Below, in pieces: positions 44,622 to 53,650 of a DNA stretch of 64,000 nucleotides. Each line of letters opens with the position of its first letter. The stretch's first letter is position 1. The translations under genes and the position numbers were made by a program. Origin of the DNA: Veillonella sp. (lineage in GTDB: Bacteria; Bacillota; Negativicutes; Veillonellales; Veillonellaceae); NCBI RefSeq assembly GCF_018364065.1, contig NZ_JAGZMO010000003.1, positions 62,001 to 126,000 of the forward strand, given 5' to 3'. The notes under the pieces are model-generated. The model was not told where the DNA came from, made no database searches, and saw only the letters and a list, made by a program, of their open reading frames with translations.

Positions 44622-45986
44622 ATGAAACGAATAAAACATACATATACGCGTCTGGTGGTTGCGGCTTTATTGGCAACTACGCCGCTAGTGGTCACAGAGG
44701 CGCAGGCTATGCCTGTAACGGCCGCAGCTATGGCCGGCACATTGATTCCGGTGCCGTCTTTACCTGCGGTAAACCCATTCAAGTTGGTGGGCCAGGTATT
44801 GGGTTTGGTAGGTACTTCCGACAAGGATGTAAAGAACGGCAAAAAGGTGGATCCGTCATATAAGTTTAAAGCCACAAAGGTGGTTAACGGCGGTCAAACT
44901 TTTAAAAAGGAACTGACCAATGATAAAGCGGACCAAAACGTTGTGCTGGTACAGAAGAAAGGCAAGGGTACGTTTAAAGGGGCGACCCTTGTTAAAACCG
45001 GAGATTCTACGGCCATTGAAAAGAGCCTCAGTCGAGGCCGTAATGCGGCCTTGTTGATTGCCCCATACAGTCAGGGCGAGATTAAAAGTGTTCAGATCTC
45101 TACGAATGGCACCGGTGCTTCCGGCATTGTGGTAAGCGGTAAAGAGTCACGCCTTAAAGGTCAATCCGTTACAGTTGCCACTGAAGGAGCCTACGCACGC
45201 GGCCTCGATGTGGCGTATGAAGGTCGTATGGATATTAATGGCGGAACCGTGCGCACCGGCGGTAACTACAGCCCGGCATTGGCCATTGATCGCGAAGGCG
45301 GCATTATGAACGTAACCGGTGTAAATTTGCGTACAGAAGGAACCGTATCGCCATTGATTTACACCACTGATGCGGTGACATTGACGAACAGTACCGGTCA
45401 GGCTGCGCGTAGTGAAATCGCCATGATTGAAGGTCGCAGTGAAGTTGTATTAACTAGGGACCGTTTGACCGGCGCAGGGAACACGGGCTTCATGCTTTAT
45501 CAGAGCGATATGGGCATTGCCAAAGACGGCGTGGCCAAGTTAACTGTAAAAGACAGCGACATTTCCTTGCAAGGTGAAGGTCCTCTCTTGACAGTTCATA
45601 ACACGAAGAGTCAGGTGACATTGGAGAATACGAAGATTTCCATGCCCAACAGCGCTACATTAGCATACGTAGGGGCCGGTCCTTGGGGAGAGAGTGGACG
45701 CAAGGGTGCGGAGCTTTCCTTAAAGACGACCAATCAGACACTCACTGGGGATATTAAGGCCGACAGTCAGAGCAAAGTGCAGGTAAAAATGAGCGGAACG
45801 AATTATACAGGCGCTATTAATAGTGACGGACAGGCTAAACAAATGGAACTCACTCTTTCAAAAGATTCCGTTTGGAATGTAACGGATGACTCCCGATTGT
45901 CTAAGCTGAATAATGAGGATAAGACAAACCGCAATATTCATACGAATGGACACACTGTGACGGTGGGAAATTCAATTCTGAAATAA
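44622..45986 (+). CDS. Secreted beta-helix-like protein (adhesin-passenger type)
   Basis: A 454-aa protein with a signal peptide (KRIKHTYTRLVVAALLATTP, cleavage after AQA near residue 30). The body from about residue 70 is made of repeating short strands with G-N/S-T turns, such as SGIVVSGKESRLKGQSVTVA and NGGTVRTGGNYSPALAI, typical of right-handed beta-helix passengers of autotransporters. There is no C-terminal beta-barrel, so it is either secreted alone, paired with a separate translocator, or a truncated adhesin. The ATG at 44622 follows GAAGGAAAC. Confidence 0.75.
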   Translation: MKRIKHTYTRLVVAALLATTPLVVTEAQAMPVTAAAMAGTLIPVPSLPAVNPFKLVGQVLGLVGTSDKDVKNGKKVDPSYKFKATKVVNGGQTFKKELTNDKADQNVVLVQKKGKGTFKGATLVKTGDSTAIEKSLSRGRNAALLIAPYSQGEIKSVQISTNGTGASGIVVSGKESRLKGQSVTVATEGAYARGLDVAYEGRMDINGGTVRTGGNYSPALAIDREGGIMNVTGVNLRTEGTVSPLIYTTDAVTLTNSTGQAARSEIAMIEGRSEVVLTRDRLTGAGNTGFMLYQSDMGIAKDGVAKLTVKDSDISLQGEGPLLTVHNTKSQVTLENTKISMPNSATLAYVGAGPWGESGRKGAELSLKTTNQTLTGDIKADSQSKVQVKMSGTNYTGAINSDGQAKQMELTLSKDSVWNVTDDSRLSKLNNEDKTNRNIHTNGHTVTVGNSILK

Positions 45987-46238
45987 AATTTATATGTATT
46001 CAACTAAAATTAAACCATAAAATTCATATATATTTTTCGATATATGTGGTATAATTAGCTTGTACTAAATTGAAAAATTTGAATATAAAAGTTTGAAGTC
46101 GACCCCATGGATTATCGAAATTTTTGGCGAGAATATTTCGGAAAATTTCAGAGATAGGATATATCTGTTAAGTACAGAATGGTTGAGTTTTAAAGACTAT
46201 ATTTTGGCTTTTTGAATTGAATTTTATGGAGGTGGACT

Positions 46239-46610
46239 ATGTTCCCTGATAAATTTTTTGAAGTATTAAAGTATGAAGGTGTTGTATCCATTACGACTTG
46301 GAGCAACAATGAAGCGCATGTAACAAATACATGGAATTCTTACTTAAAGATTAAAGAAGATACAATTTTAATTCCTGCAGCAGGCATGAAAAGCTCCGAA
46401 GCGGACATTGCTGTAAACGATCGCGTTATCGTTACTTTGGGTGCTCGCGAAGTGGAAGGCTTTAACGGTTACCAAGGTACCGGTTTCCGCGTAGAAGGCA
46501 AGGCATCTTTCATTACAGAAGGCCCTGTTTTCGATGAAATGAAAGCGGCATTTCCGTTCTTGTCCCGCGTTTTAGCAGTAAAAGCGGACGTTGCCAAACA
46601 ATTGCTGTAA
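46239..46610 (+). CDS. Pyridoxamine-phosphate-oxidase-like FMN-binding protein
   Basis: A 123-aa split-barrel flavin-binding domain protein. Family features are LKYEGVVSITTWSNNEAHV at the start, ILIPAAGMKSSEADIAVN in the middle and the GTGFRVEGKASF strand. Small members of this group bind FMN or haem and are poorly characterised; a redox role is likely. GGAGGTGG precedes the ATG and a terminator follows, so it is transcribed alone. Confidence 0.85.
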   Translation: MFPDKFFEVLKYEGVVSITTWSNNEAHVTNTWNSYLKIKEDTILIPAAGMKSSEADIAVNDRVIVTLGAREVEGFNGYQGTGFRVEGKASFITEGPVFDEMKAAFPFLSRVLAVKADVAKQLL

Positions 46611-46641
46611 TTTAACAATACGTTAAATCTTATAATAAAAC

Positions 46642-46703
46642 TCCCGGTCACGAGAGGTCTGTAAAGTCAAATTCTTTATGCTCCAAGTGTCCGGGATTTT
46701 TTT
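46642..46703 (+). terminator. Terminator of FMN-binding protein gene
   Basis: TCCCGG (46642-46647) with CCGGGA (46691-46696) and an inner CAC/GTG, followed by T7. Confidence 0.78.
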
Positions 46704-46803
46704 GTGAAACTCCGAATTTTGAACACCGAATTATTTATGAAACCGGGAATGGTATTAACAGTAACCATTTTGAAAATTCGTTAGAAAGGATGTAAGTACA
46801 AAG

Positions 46804-48615
46804 TTGTATCAATATTTAAAGCCTCTCATAGGCAGTATTTGTCTGGTCGGGCTCTTGTCGCTGGTTCATGTGGCATCGGCGCTATTTGTACCGACAATGA
46901 CGGCGGATATTATTAACCTCGGCGTACTCCGCGGCGATATTGATGTCATCGGATCGTTGAGCATCTCCATGCTCCTGGCATCATTTTTTACCGTTGTGGC
47001 CTCTTTGGCGGCGGTGTACATGAGCTCGCACATTGCAGCGCGTATCAGCTTCGCCATGCGACAAGATTTGGTTGAAGCGTTGCAGGCATTTTCCTTGACG
47101 GACTTTGCCAAGTTCGGCACCGGTACGATGCTCATGCGAACTACACGAGACGTGGAAAAAATACAGTCCGTACTGTCTGAAGGGATTAATTTAATTTTGC
47201 CCATGCCGATTATGCTTATCGGCGGCTTAAGCCTCACTTTTTATAAGAGTACAGAGCTGGGCTTTGTAATTTTAGCACTTATTATAATCATGGTCTCTTT
47301 GATGGGGGCTATTCAAAAACGGGCGTTGCCGATTGTAAAAGCGGTGCAGCTTCAGCTGGATGCGATTACGGATCTGGTGCGCGATCATATTTTGGGTATG
47401 GCTGTTATTCGCGCGTTTAACCGCAGCGATGATGAACATACTAATGAAGTGGCCGCATTTTCAGATATGGCGGACAAATCGATTCGCCTGTCCCGTACGT
47501 ATGCTATCGGCCTGCCGAGTATTCTTATTATTTTCAACCTCAGTACCGTGGTAATTTTGTGGGTGGGCGGTTACAACGTCAGTGATGGCGTGTTGCAAAT
47601 CGGTGACATTATGGCTGTTATCGAATATGCGACGCTCATTTTGCTGAACCTTCTTATGGCAGTTTTCGTGCTCCTCGATGTGCCGGAAGCCATGATTTGC
47701 TTCCAGCGTATTCAGGAAATCTTGAAGTACGAATCGCCGGAACAGAAACGTATTGAACCGGTAGAAGGTTCTGAGAATAGTGATAATACTGAAAAACCGA
47801 ATATTGAAAATCCGAATACTAAAAAGTCGAATACTGATATTAAGAATATGCCTGTTATGGAGTTCAAGCAGGTAACGTTTCGCTATGATAATGCGGAAGA
47901 GCCTGCCTTAGAGGACGTGTCCTTTGCGCTCCATAAGGGAGAACATTTGGCAATCATGGGAGATATCGGGTCCGGCAAGAGCACGATTGCGAAGCTTATG
48001 CTGGCTCTGTTCCCTATCGAAAAAGGGCAAATCCTGTTTAAGGGCCAAAGTATTTATGATATGCCGGTTGAGACGTTACGTTCACAGATCGGCTACGTGC
48101 CGCAAAAAGCCTATTTATTTACAGGCTCCATTGCCATGAACGTGGCATATGGTGCGGCGACCGACATATCCTCATTAGATCTGAATGTGAGTCGGGAACA
48201 AATTGAACGAGCTTGCCGCTTAGCGGGGGCTGATGAGTTTATCGCGCAGTTGCCGAATACGTACGATTACGAGCTTACGCAGGGCGGCACGAATGTGTCG
48301 GGTGGCCAGCGTCAACGCTTGGCCATGGCCCGTGCGTTGGTGCGGGAGCCGGAAGTGCTCATTTTCGATGACAGCTTTTCTGCGCTGGATGGTACGACGG
48401 AACAGTTAGTGCGCCGTGCTATTGATGAAGAACTTCAAAAAAATCCGGATCGCACGTTTATTTCGGTAGAGCAGAAGGTGAGTGCCGCACGTAAAGCGGA
48501 TGCCATTCTTGTTATCAATCAGGGCCGGGCCGTGGGCTTCGGCACGCATGATGAACTGGTGGCACAGTGTCCGATTTACAAGCAGATTGTGGCATCACAA
48601 GAGGTGGCCCTATGA
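46804..48615 (+). CDS. ABC exporter half-transporter with degenerate ATP site
   Basis: A 603-aa fused TMD-NBD exporter. Six helices are followed by an NBD with Walker A GDIGSGKST, signature SGGQRQRLA and Walker B region LIFDDSFSALD. The catalytic Glu after Walker B is Asp and the H-loop His is Gln (VEQKVS for the usual AHRLS), so this half has a weak ATP site. An Asn/Lys/Pro/Thr-rich insert, NTEKPNIENPNTKKSNT, separates TMD and NBD. Only a TTG start is available at 46804. It overlaps the partner gene by 4 bases. Confidence 0.88.
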   Translation: MYQYLKPLIGSICLVGLLSLVHVASALFVPTMTADIINLGVLRGDIDVIGSLSISMLLASFFTVVASLAAVYMSSHIAARISFAMRQDLVEALQAFSLTDFAKFGTGTMLMRTTRDVEKIQSVLSEGINLILPMPIMLIGGLSLTFYKSTELGFVILALIIIMVSLMGAIQKRALPIVKAVQLQLDAITDLVRDHILGMAVIRAFNRSDDEHTNEVAAFSDMADKSIRLSRTYAIGLPSILIIFNLSTVVILWVGGYNVSDGVLQIGDIMAVIEYATLILLNLLMAVFVLLDVPEAMICFQRIQEILKYESPEQKRIEPVEGSENSDNTEKPNIENPNTKKSNTDIKNMPVMEFKQVTFRYDNAEEPALEDVSFALHKGEHLAIMGDIGSGKSTIAKLMLALFPIEKGQILFKGQSIYDMPVETLRSQIGYVPQKAYLFTGSIAMNVAYGAATDISSLDLNVSREQIERACRLAGADEFIAQLPNTYDYELTQGGTNVSGGQRQRLAMARALVREPEVLIFDDSFSALDGTTEQLVRRAIDEELQKNPDRTFISVEQKVSAARKADAILVINQGRAVGFGTHDELVAQCPIYKQIVASQEVAL

Positions 48616-50363
48616 GTGTATTTTTACGATTTTTACGAGAATCAAAGCGGGAATGGACTTGCCTGGGCGTACTGGTTGTGGTGCTCATGGGGGCGGCCCT
48701 CTTTGAAGTTATTGCACCGAGACTGTTGGGCCATTTTGTGGACGCCATCGTTCACGGCCTGTCTACGGGTGAACACATTGCGGCCATCATTGATGCTTCG
48801 GATACGTTGATTTTAACGTTGATTGCCCTGTACGGAGCGCATGCAATATGTACGTACATCGGCGAATATATTATGTCGGGCGTGGCGGAACGCCTCGTGC
48901 TGGCACTGCGGGATCGCTTGAGCGACCATCTGTACCATTTGCCGATGGCCTATGTGGGCGCCCGTAATCGCGGCGATTTGCTGAGCCGTTTGATCAGTGA
49001 CTTAGATACGGTAAGGGAAACATTGCGCGAAGGTATTCCGGGGCTCATATCGTCGTTTATCGGCATTGTAGGGGCCCTTACGATGATGATTATTATCAGC
49101 CCGCTGTTGGCGATGATTATTATCGGCGTTATTGCGGTGGGGATTCTCTGCCTGACGCTCACATCCAGATGGGCACGGCGTATTTACCTGCGCAATCAGG
49201 AAGCTCTAGGCGCGTTTAACGGCGGCGTGGAGGAAGTCATTTCCGGTAAGGCTGTTGTGGAAGCGTTTGGCTTAGAAGGAATTATGACGGAAAAATTGAA
49301 GGGCCTCAATGAAACCTTGTTCCGTCGGGAACGTCAGTCCGGCTTCCTCGGTCAAATTATTATGCCGATGGTAAACTTTATGAATCAGCTGGGTTATGTG
49401 CTGGTAGCCATTCAAGGGGGCTTGCTCGTGCTTCGAGGGCAGATTTCCATCGGTGAAATTCAAGCCTTCTTCCTCTATGTAACGCAGGTTTCAGATCCGA
49501 TTTCGCGAAGTTCCTATATTTTGACAAAGTTTCAGGAAACACAGGCTGCCTTGGGCCGTGTGTATGAGATTTTAGATCGACCTCGCGAAGTGGATGAAGG
49601 AACGGCGGCACCGTCAGTGCCTATGGAAGGGCGCATTGATTTTGAAAATGTAAGCTTCGGTTATACGGCGGACGCGCCGTTGATGGAAAATGTAAGTTTC
49701 ACGATTCCCGGGGGGAGCCTGGTGGCGATTGTGGGACCTACAGGAGCCGGTAAAACAACCATCGTAAACCTGATTATGCGTTTCTTCGAAATTCAAGGCG
49801 GCGCAATTCGTCTGGATGGCACCGATATACGTGAACTGAGCCGACAAAGCTTGCACAGTACTATCGGAATGGTACTGCAAGATACATGGATTATGACAGG
49901 CACGATAGCGGATAATATTGCCTATGGCAAGCCGAATGCCAGTCGTGATAAAATTATTCATGTGGCTAAATTGGCGATGGCGGACCATTTTATTCGCACC
50001 TTGCCGCAAGGCTATGACACGGTGCTGAAAAACGGAGCTGACGACTTGTCACAAGGACAGCGCCAGCTGATTACCATTGCCCGCGCTTTCTTGATGAATC
50101 CGAGCGTACTCATTTTAGATGAAGCTACGGCAAACGTGGACACGCGTACGGAAGTGGAAGTGCAAAAAGCCATGGCGCAACTCCTGGAGGGGCGTACGGG
50201 CATTGTTATTGCTCATCGATTGTCTACGATTCGCGATGCGGACCTGTTACTTGTAGTAAACCAGGGGCGCATTGTAGAACAGGGCACTCACGAAGAGCTA
50301 CTCAATGCAGGAGGCTATTATACTGAGTTGTATACTAACTATGCGCAAGGCATGAGCGTGTAG
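48612..50363 (+). CDS. ABC exporter half-transporter, catalytic partner
   Basis: A 583-aa TMD-NBD exporter with an intact ATPase: Walker A GPTGAGKTT, signature LSQGQRQLI, Walker B VLILDEATANVD and H-loop AHRLSTIRD. Together with the preceding gene (ATGA overlap at 48612-48615) it forms a heterodimer of the BmrCD/TM287-288 class, where one ATP site is degenerate. These export drugs, lipids or peptides. GAGGTGG inside the upstream gene is its ribosome site. Confidence 0.93.
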   Translation: MSVFLRFLRESKREWTCLGVLVVVLMGAALFEVIAPRLLGHFVDAIVHGLSTGEHIAAIIDASDTLILTLIALYGAHAICTYIGEYIMSGVAERLVLALRDRLSDHLYHLPMAYVGARNRGDLLSRLISDLDTVRETLREGIPGLISSFIGIVGALTMMIIISPLLAMIIIGVIAVGILCLTLTSRWARRIYLRNQEALGAFNGGVEEVISGKAVVEAFGLEGIMTEKLKGLNETLFRRERQSGFLGQIIMPMVNFMNQLGYVLVAIQGGLLVLRGQISIGEIQAFFLYVTQVSDPISRSSYILTKFQETQAALGRVYEILDRPREVDEGTAAPSVPMEGRIDFENVSFGYTADAPLMENVSFTIPGGSLVAIVGPTGAGKTTIVNLIMRFFEIQGGAIRLDGTDIRELSRQSLHSTIGMVLQDTWIMTGTIADNIAYGKPNASRDKIIHVAKLAMADHFIRTLPQGYDTVLKNGADDLSQGQRQLITIARAFLMNPSVLILDEATANVDTRTEVEVQKAMAQLLEGRTGIVIAHRLSTIRDADLLLVVNQGRIVEQGTHEELLNAGGYYTELYTNYAQGMSV

Positions 50364-50413
50364 CAGTTGGGCTACATGTGCTGTTTATCGAATAGAGTTA
50401 AAGGAGAATTACT

Positions 50414-51082
50414 ATGGAAATTATATACTGGTCGGATTATGCATGTCCTTTTTGTTATATCGGGGTAAATCATTTAAAAGCGGCCATTAAAAAGGTGGAC
50501 AGCGTTACGCCGATTACAATTACTATGAAGGCTTTTGAATTGGATCCGGTAGCGGCGAAAGAATCTTCCCAGACTATGGAAGAGATGTTTGTAAATAAGT
50601 TTAACATTTCAAAAGAAGCTGCAGAGGACAAAATTAACGGCATCAACTTGATGGGACGTGCCATCGGTTTAGATTTCCATTTTGATGAAGCAAAGCCGAC
50701 AAATACCTTTGATGCACATCGTATTACGAAGTTGGCGCAGGATAGATACCCTGCTATGGCAAATGCGTTGAGCGAGTTAATTTACAAGGCTTACTTTACA
50801 GAACGTCAAAACATCGGTGATGCGGACGTATTAACGAAATTGGCTGTAGAAGTGGGCATTTCCGCTGAAGACGTACAAGAAGTATTGGAATCCAATTTAT
50901 ATGAGGATGCGGTGCGCGGCGAAGAAGCATTGGCGGCGCAATATGGCATTCAGGCGGTTCCGTTCTTCGTAGTAAACGATCAGGTAGCTTTGCCGGGTGC
51001 ATTACCTGTCGATGAATTTACTAAAGTATTGCAGGAAATGTTGGAAAAAGAAGAAGCGCCAAAAGTACCTAACAATAATTAA
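50414..51082 (+). CDS. DsbA-family (FrnE-like) thiol oxidoreductase
   Basis: A 222-aa thioredoxin-fold protein with an inserted helical domain. The active site is CPFC in YWSDYACPFCYIGVNHL and the cis-Pro loop is GIQAVPFFVV. No signal peptide, so it works in the cytoplasm like FrnE, in disulfide handling or polyketide-type isomerisation. AAAGGAG precedes the ATG; a terminator follows. Confidence 0.92.
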   Translation: MEIIYWSDYACPFCYIGVNHLKAAIKKVDSVTPITITMKAFELDPVAAKESSQTMEEMFVNKFNISKEAAEDKINGINLMGRAIGLDFHFDEAKPTNTFDAHRITKLAQDRYPAMANALSELIYKAYFTERQNIGDADVLTKLAVEVGISAEDVQEVLESNLYEDAVRGEEALAAQYGIQAVPFFVVNDQVALPGALPVDEFTKVLQEMLEKEEAPKVPNNN

Positions 51083-51090
51083 CAAAAAAT

Positions 51091-51137
51091 AAAAGCACTT
51101 TTAATACGATATGCGTACTAAAAGTGCTTTTTTAGTT
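51091..51137. terminator. Terminator between dsbA-like and MBL genes
   Basis: AAAAGCACTTTTA (51091-51103) pairs with TAAAAGTGCTTTT (51119-51131), flanked by A and T tracts; usable on both strands. Confidence 0.88.
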
Positions 51138-51171
51138 ATATTAGGTTATACAGTTATAACTCGTTATCCGA

Positions 51172-52029
51172 TTATAATTTTATAGTTTCGCCGTCTTCAG
51201 GAATAACTACACGGTCATTCAACTGCATGCCGTTTACGTATTTTCTCATAGCTTTGCGGTCAACTTCAGTGTGGTTTACAGTTTCCATGTGAACAGTGAT
51301 GATTTTCGCGTTAGGTGCTACTTTTGCCGCTTTACCTACGTCTTCAGTGCCCATGATGATGCTGCCGCCGAAGCCGAGAAGCTTAGCATAGCCGGTGTTC
51401 ATAACTAATACGTCAGGAGAGAATTTGGAGATGTTTTTGCTTACTTCAGGAGTCCAAATTGTGTCGCCTACTACATAAACGGTTTTTTCGTTTGGAGCAG
51501 TGAATACAACGCCCATGGCATCGCCAAGAAGGTCAGCAGCGGCTTTGTTCTGGTACATTTCATCAGTACCGTGGGAACCGTTTGCATGTGTCATAGTAAT
51601 GCCGTTGAATGTAGCACTGTCGCTCAATACACGTACATCTTTAAAGCCTTGTTTCTGAATTAACGCCTGGTCAGATTCGTTCTGTACATAGATTGGCAAG
51701 TTTTTGTCGATTGTTTTAGCAGCCATTTCATCCCAGTGATCCAAGTGAGTGTGAGTTACTACAACTGCATCCACGTCTTTTAAAATTTCATCGATGGATT
51801 CAGGAAGGTCAATTAAAGGTAATGTTTGTTGGCTGTTGAATGTACCTTCAAAACCTGGATATGTGTTTTTCGCTGCGAAGAACGGGTCAATCAAAATTGT
51901 TGTGTTATTGTAAGTCAATTTGCCGGTAGCATTGCGGATGTGTTCGTAAGAGCTGTCAGCGGATACGGAAGCTACGGAAGTTGCCAAAACTGCGCCGGCC
52001 ATTAAAGATGCGATTTGTTTCTTTTTCAT
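51172..52029 (-). CDS. Exported metallo-beta-lactamase-fold hydrolase
   Basis: A 285-aa protein with a signal peptide (KKKQIASLMAGAVLATSVAS, cleavage near ASA/SADS at residue 25) and an MBL core: THTHLDHWDE metal site, later GSHGTDEM, VVGDTIWTPE and VHMETVNHTE. It resembles the UlaG-like/YtnP type MBL proteins acting on unknown small molecules in the cell envelope. It is divergent from a TetR regulator, which probably controls it. AAAAGGAG precedes the ATG. Confidence 0.9.
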   Translation of the reverse strand: MKKKQIASLMAGAVLATSVASVSADSSYEHIRNATGKLTYNNTTILIDPFFAAKNTYPGFEGTFNSQQTLPLIDLPESIDEILKDVDAVVVTHTHLDHWDEMAAKTIDKNLPIYVQNESDQALIQKQGFKDVRVLSDSATFNGITMTHANGSHGTDEMYQNKAAADLLGDAMGVVFTAPNEKTVYVVGDTIWTPEVSKNISKFSPDVLVMNTGYAKLLGFGGSIIMGTEDVGKAAKVAPNAKIITVHMETVNHTEVDRKAMRKYVNGMQLNDRVVIPEDGETIKL

Positions 52030-52146
52030 AATAGGTCTCCTTTTCTAAATACATGTGTTACTGATTCATATACATACGTTAATTTTTAAAAATGTTAGTG
52101 AGTTTGGAATTTTTGTTTCTGTCTATGGACTTAGTATATCGAATTT

Positions 52147-52219
52147 TGCTATATTTAAAATAACAAATATAGACAATGTGTCAATTAACTTTACACAATG
52201 TATAAAAGTGTCAATTTAA
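52147..52219. promoter_or_regulatory. TGTGTCAATT repeats in MBL-TetR spacer
   Basis: TGTGTCAATT, ACACA in inverted orientation and a second GTGTCAATTT occur between the divergent genes. They are candidate TetR-protein sites. Confidence 0.4.
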
Positions 52220-52232
52220 AGGATGTGTGATT

Positions 52233-52850
52233 ATGAAAGAACCTCTTATGTCTCGTAAAGAGTACACCCGTTATCGGATTAAGCACGGTTTATTAGAGTT
52301 ACTGACTACAGCGCATTTCGACGTTATTAATGTATCTAAATTGAGTAAAGCGAGCGGCGTGACGAGGGCTACTTTCTATTTACACTATTCTAATTTGATG
52401 GACGTAGTGGATGAGCTGCTGGAAGACGCCATTTTAGACGCAGGGGATAATGATGCGGCCCCTATGAACTTAGGCGTCATTTCAGGTGTATTAAAACGGG
52501 CACGAACTGTGGAAGAATTACAAAAAGCCTATGAATCGGTGTATGAGCAATTGCCGTTGTGCCAACGAATTTCAGGAGAACCCAAATACATCCCTATGTT
52601 TAAGGATCCGGTCTTAGCGGAATATATTATTAACAATCTATATTTAAAAGAACGCCCTCATCAGGTGAAATCTTTAATGCAGGAACTTCATATTAGCGAG
52701 TCGTTGGCGGAATCAATCTTTTTGTTCTGTGTTCATGGTCTGTATGCCATTAACCAGCGCCATAACTGGCAGCGCACAGATGAGTGGTTGCATGCACAGC
52801 AAGCGCTCTTCCAATTTATGTGGGCGGGGATGAAGAGCTTGGCCAAGTAA
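52233..52850 (+). CDS. TetR/AcrR-family regulator
   Basis: A 205-aa regulator with an N-terminal helix-turn-helix: LSKASGVTRATFYLHYSNLMDVV. The C-terminal ligand domain has no close named match. It is divergent from the exported MBL hydrolase and likely represses it in response to a ligand. The ATG at 52233 follows AAAGGA; GTG at 52227 is less well placed. Confidence 0.88.
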   Translation: MKEPLMSRKEYTRYRIKHGLLELLTTAHFDVINVSKLSKASGVTRATFYLHYSNLMDVVDELLEDAILDAGDNDAAPMNLGVISGVLKRARTVEELQKAYESVYEQLPLCQRISGEPKYIPMFKDPVLAEYIINNLYLKERPHQVKSLMQELHISESLAESIFLFCVHGLYAINQRHNWQRTDEWLHAQQALFQFMWAGMKSLAK

Positions 52851-52883
52851 TCGGGTAATGTAATAGTATAGTTTATATAATTA

Positions 52884-52926
52884 AGAGCCTCATATTTACG
52901 GTAAGGGTAAATGTGGGGCTCTTTTT
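52884..52926 (+). terminator. TetR gene terminator
   Basis: AGAGCC/GGCTCT and ATTTAC/GTAAAT stems, then T5. Confidence 0.82.
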
Positions 52927-53029
52927 ATGAAGATGTGATTAAGATTGTCAAATTTCGTTGACATATTTAAAAAAGTAGATATAATTATAATAGTCCGAAG
53001 ATGGACGGTTAAGAAATCAGACTTATCAG

Positions 53030-53145
53030 ATAATTAATCAATCGATAAATAGAAGATAAATATAAAGACAAGTATATAGATAAATATATAGACTAATCGA
53101 TTACTAGATAAATCAGTTAAAGGATTGAAAGCGTAAGCATATAAA
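53030..53145. repeat. Iterated GATAAAT words upstream of MarR gene
   Basis: At least five GATAAAT/GATAAT words, with ATCGAT-bearing ends (about 53042 and 53096), fill the AT-rich leader of the MarR gene. Possibly low-complexity, possibly repressor sites. Confidence 0.45.
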
Positions 53146-53165
53146 TTGAAATATAGGAGATATGA

Positions 53166-53624
53166 ATGATACAAGACAACGAATTGCTGAGTACAGAATA
53201 TTGTAACTTACTGCATGAATGGAATGTAGCGTATGCGGACTATGCGAAATCCATAGGATTTTCGTATACGAGCCTATCTGTAATGGGCATGATACACTGC
53301 ATGCCGAATTGCACGCAGAAGGAAATCGCAGATAATTGTTTCTTGCCGAAGCAAACGGTGAATTCTGTGATTACGTCGTTCCTGAAAAACGGATGGGTAA
53401 AACTGGAGGAAATGCCGGAAGATCGCCGCAACAAGACCGTTAATCTTACAGAAGAAGGTCTGGCCAAGGCCAATGAAGTGTTGAATCAATTGCGAAATTG
53501 TGAATTACAAGCTTTAAAAGCACTTACGAAAGAACAACAAGACACGTTGTTGGAGTTGACCAGAATTTACATCAGAAGTTGTACAGAAGTGATGGCGAAT
53601 ACGACAAAACGTGAAACGAAGTAA
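53166..53624 (+). CDS. MarR-family regulator
   Basis: A 152-aa winged-helix protein: NCTQKEIADNCFLPKQTVNSVI recognition helices and the wing with MPEDRRNKTVNLTEEG. It begins 6 bases after AGGAG and is followed 27 bases later by a membrane metallophosphoesterase, so the two may be co-transcribed. Confidence 0.9.
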   Translation: MIQDNELLSTEYCNLLHEWNVAYADYAKSIGFSYTSLSVMGMIHCMPNCTQKEIADNCFLPKQTVNSVITSFLKNGWVKLEEMPEDRRNKTVNLTEEGLAKANEVLNQLRNCELQALKALTKEQQDTLLELTRIYIRSCTEVMANTTKRETK

Positions 53625-53650
53625 TACTATGAGAGAGGAGCCTTATTACC

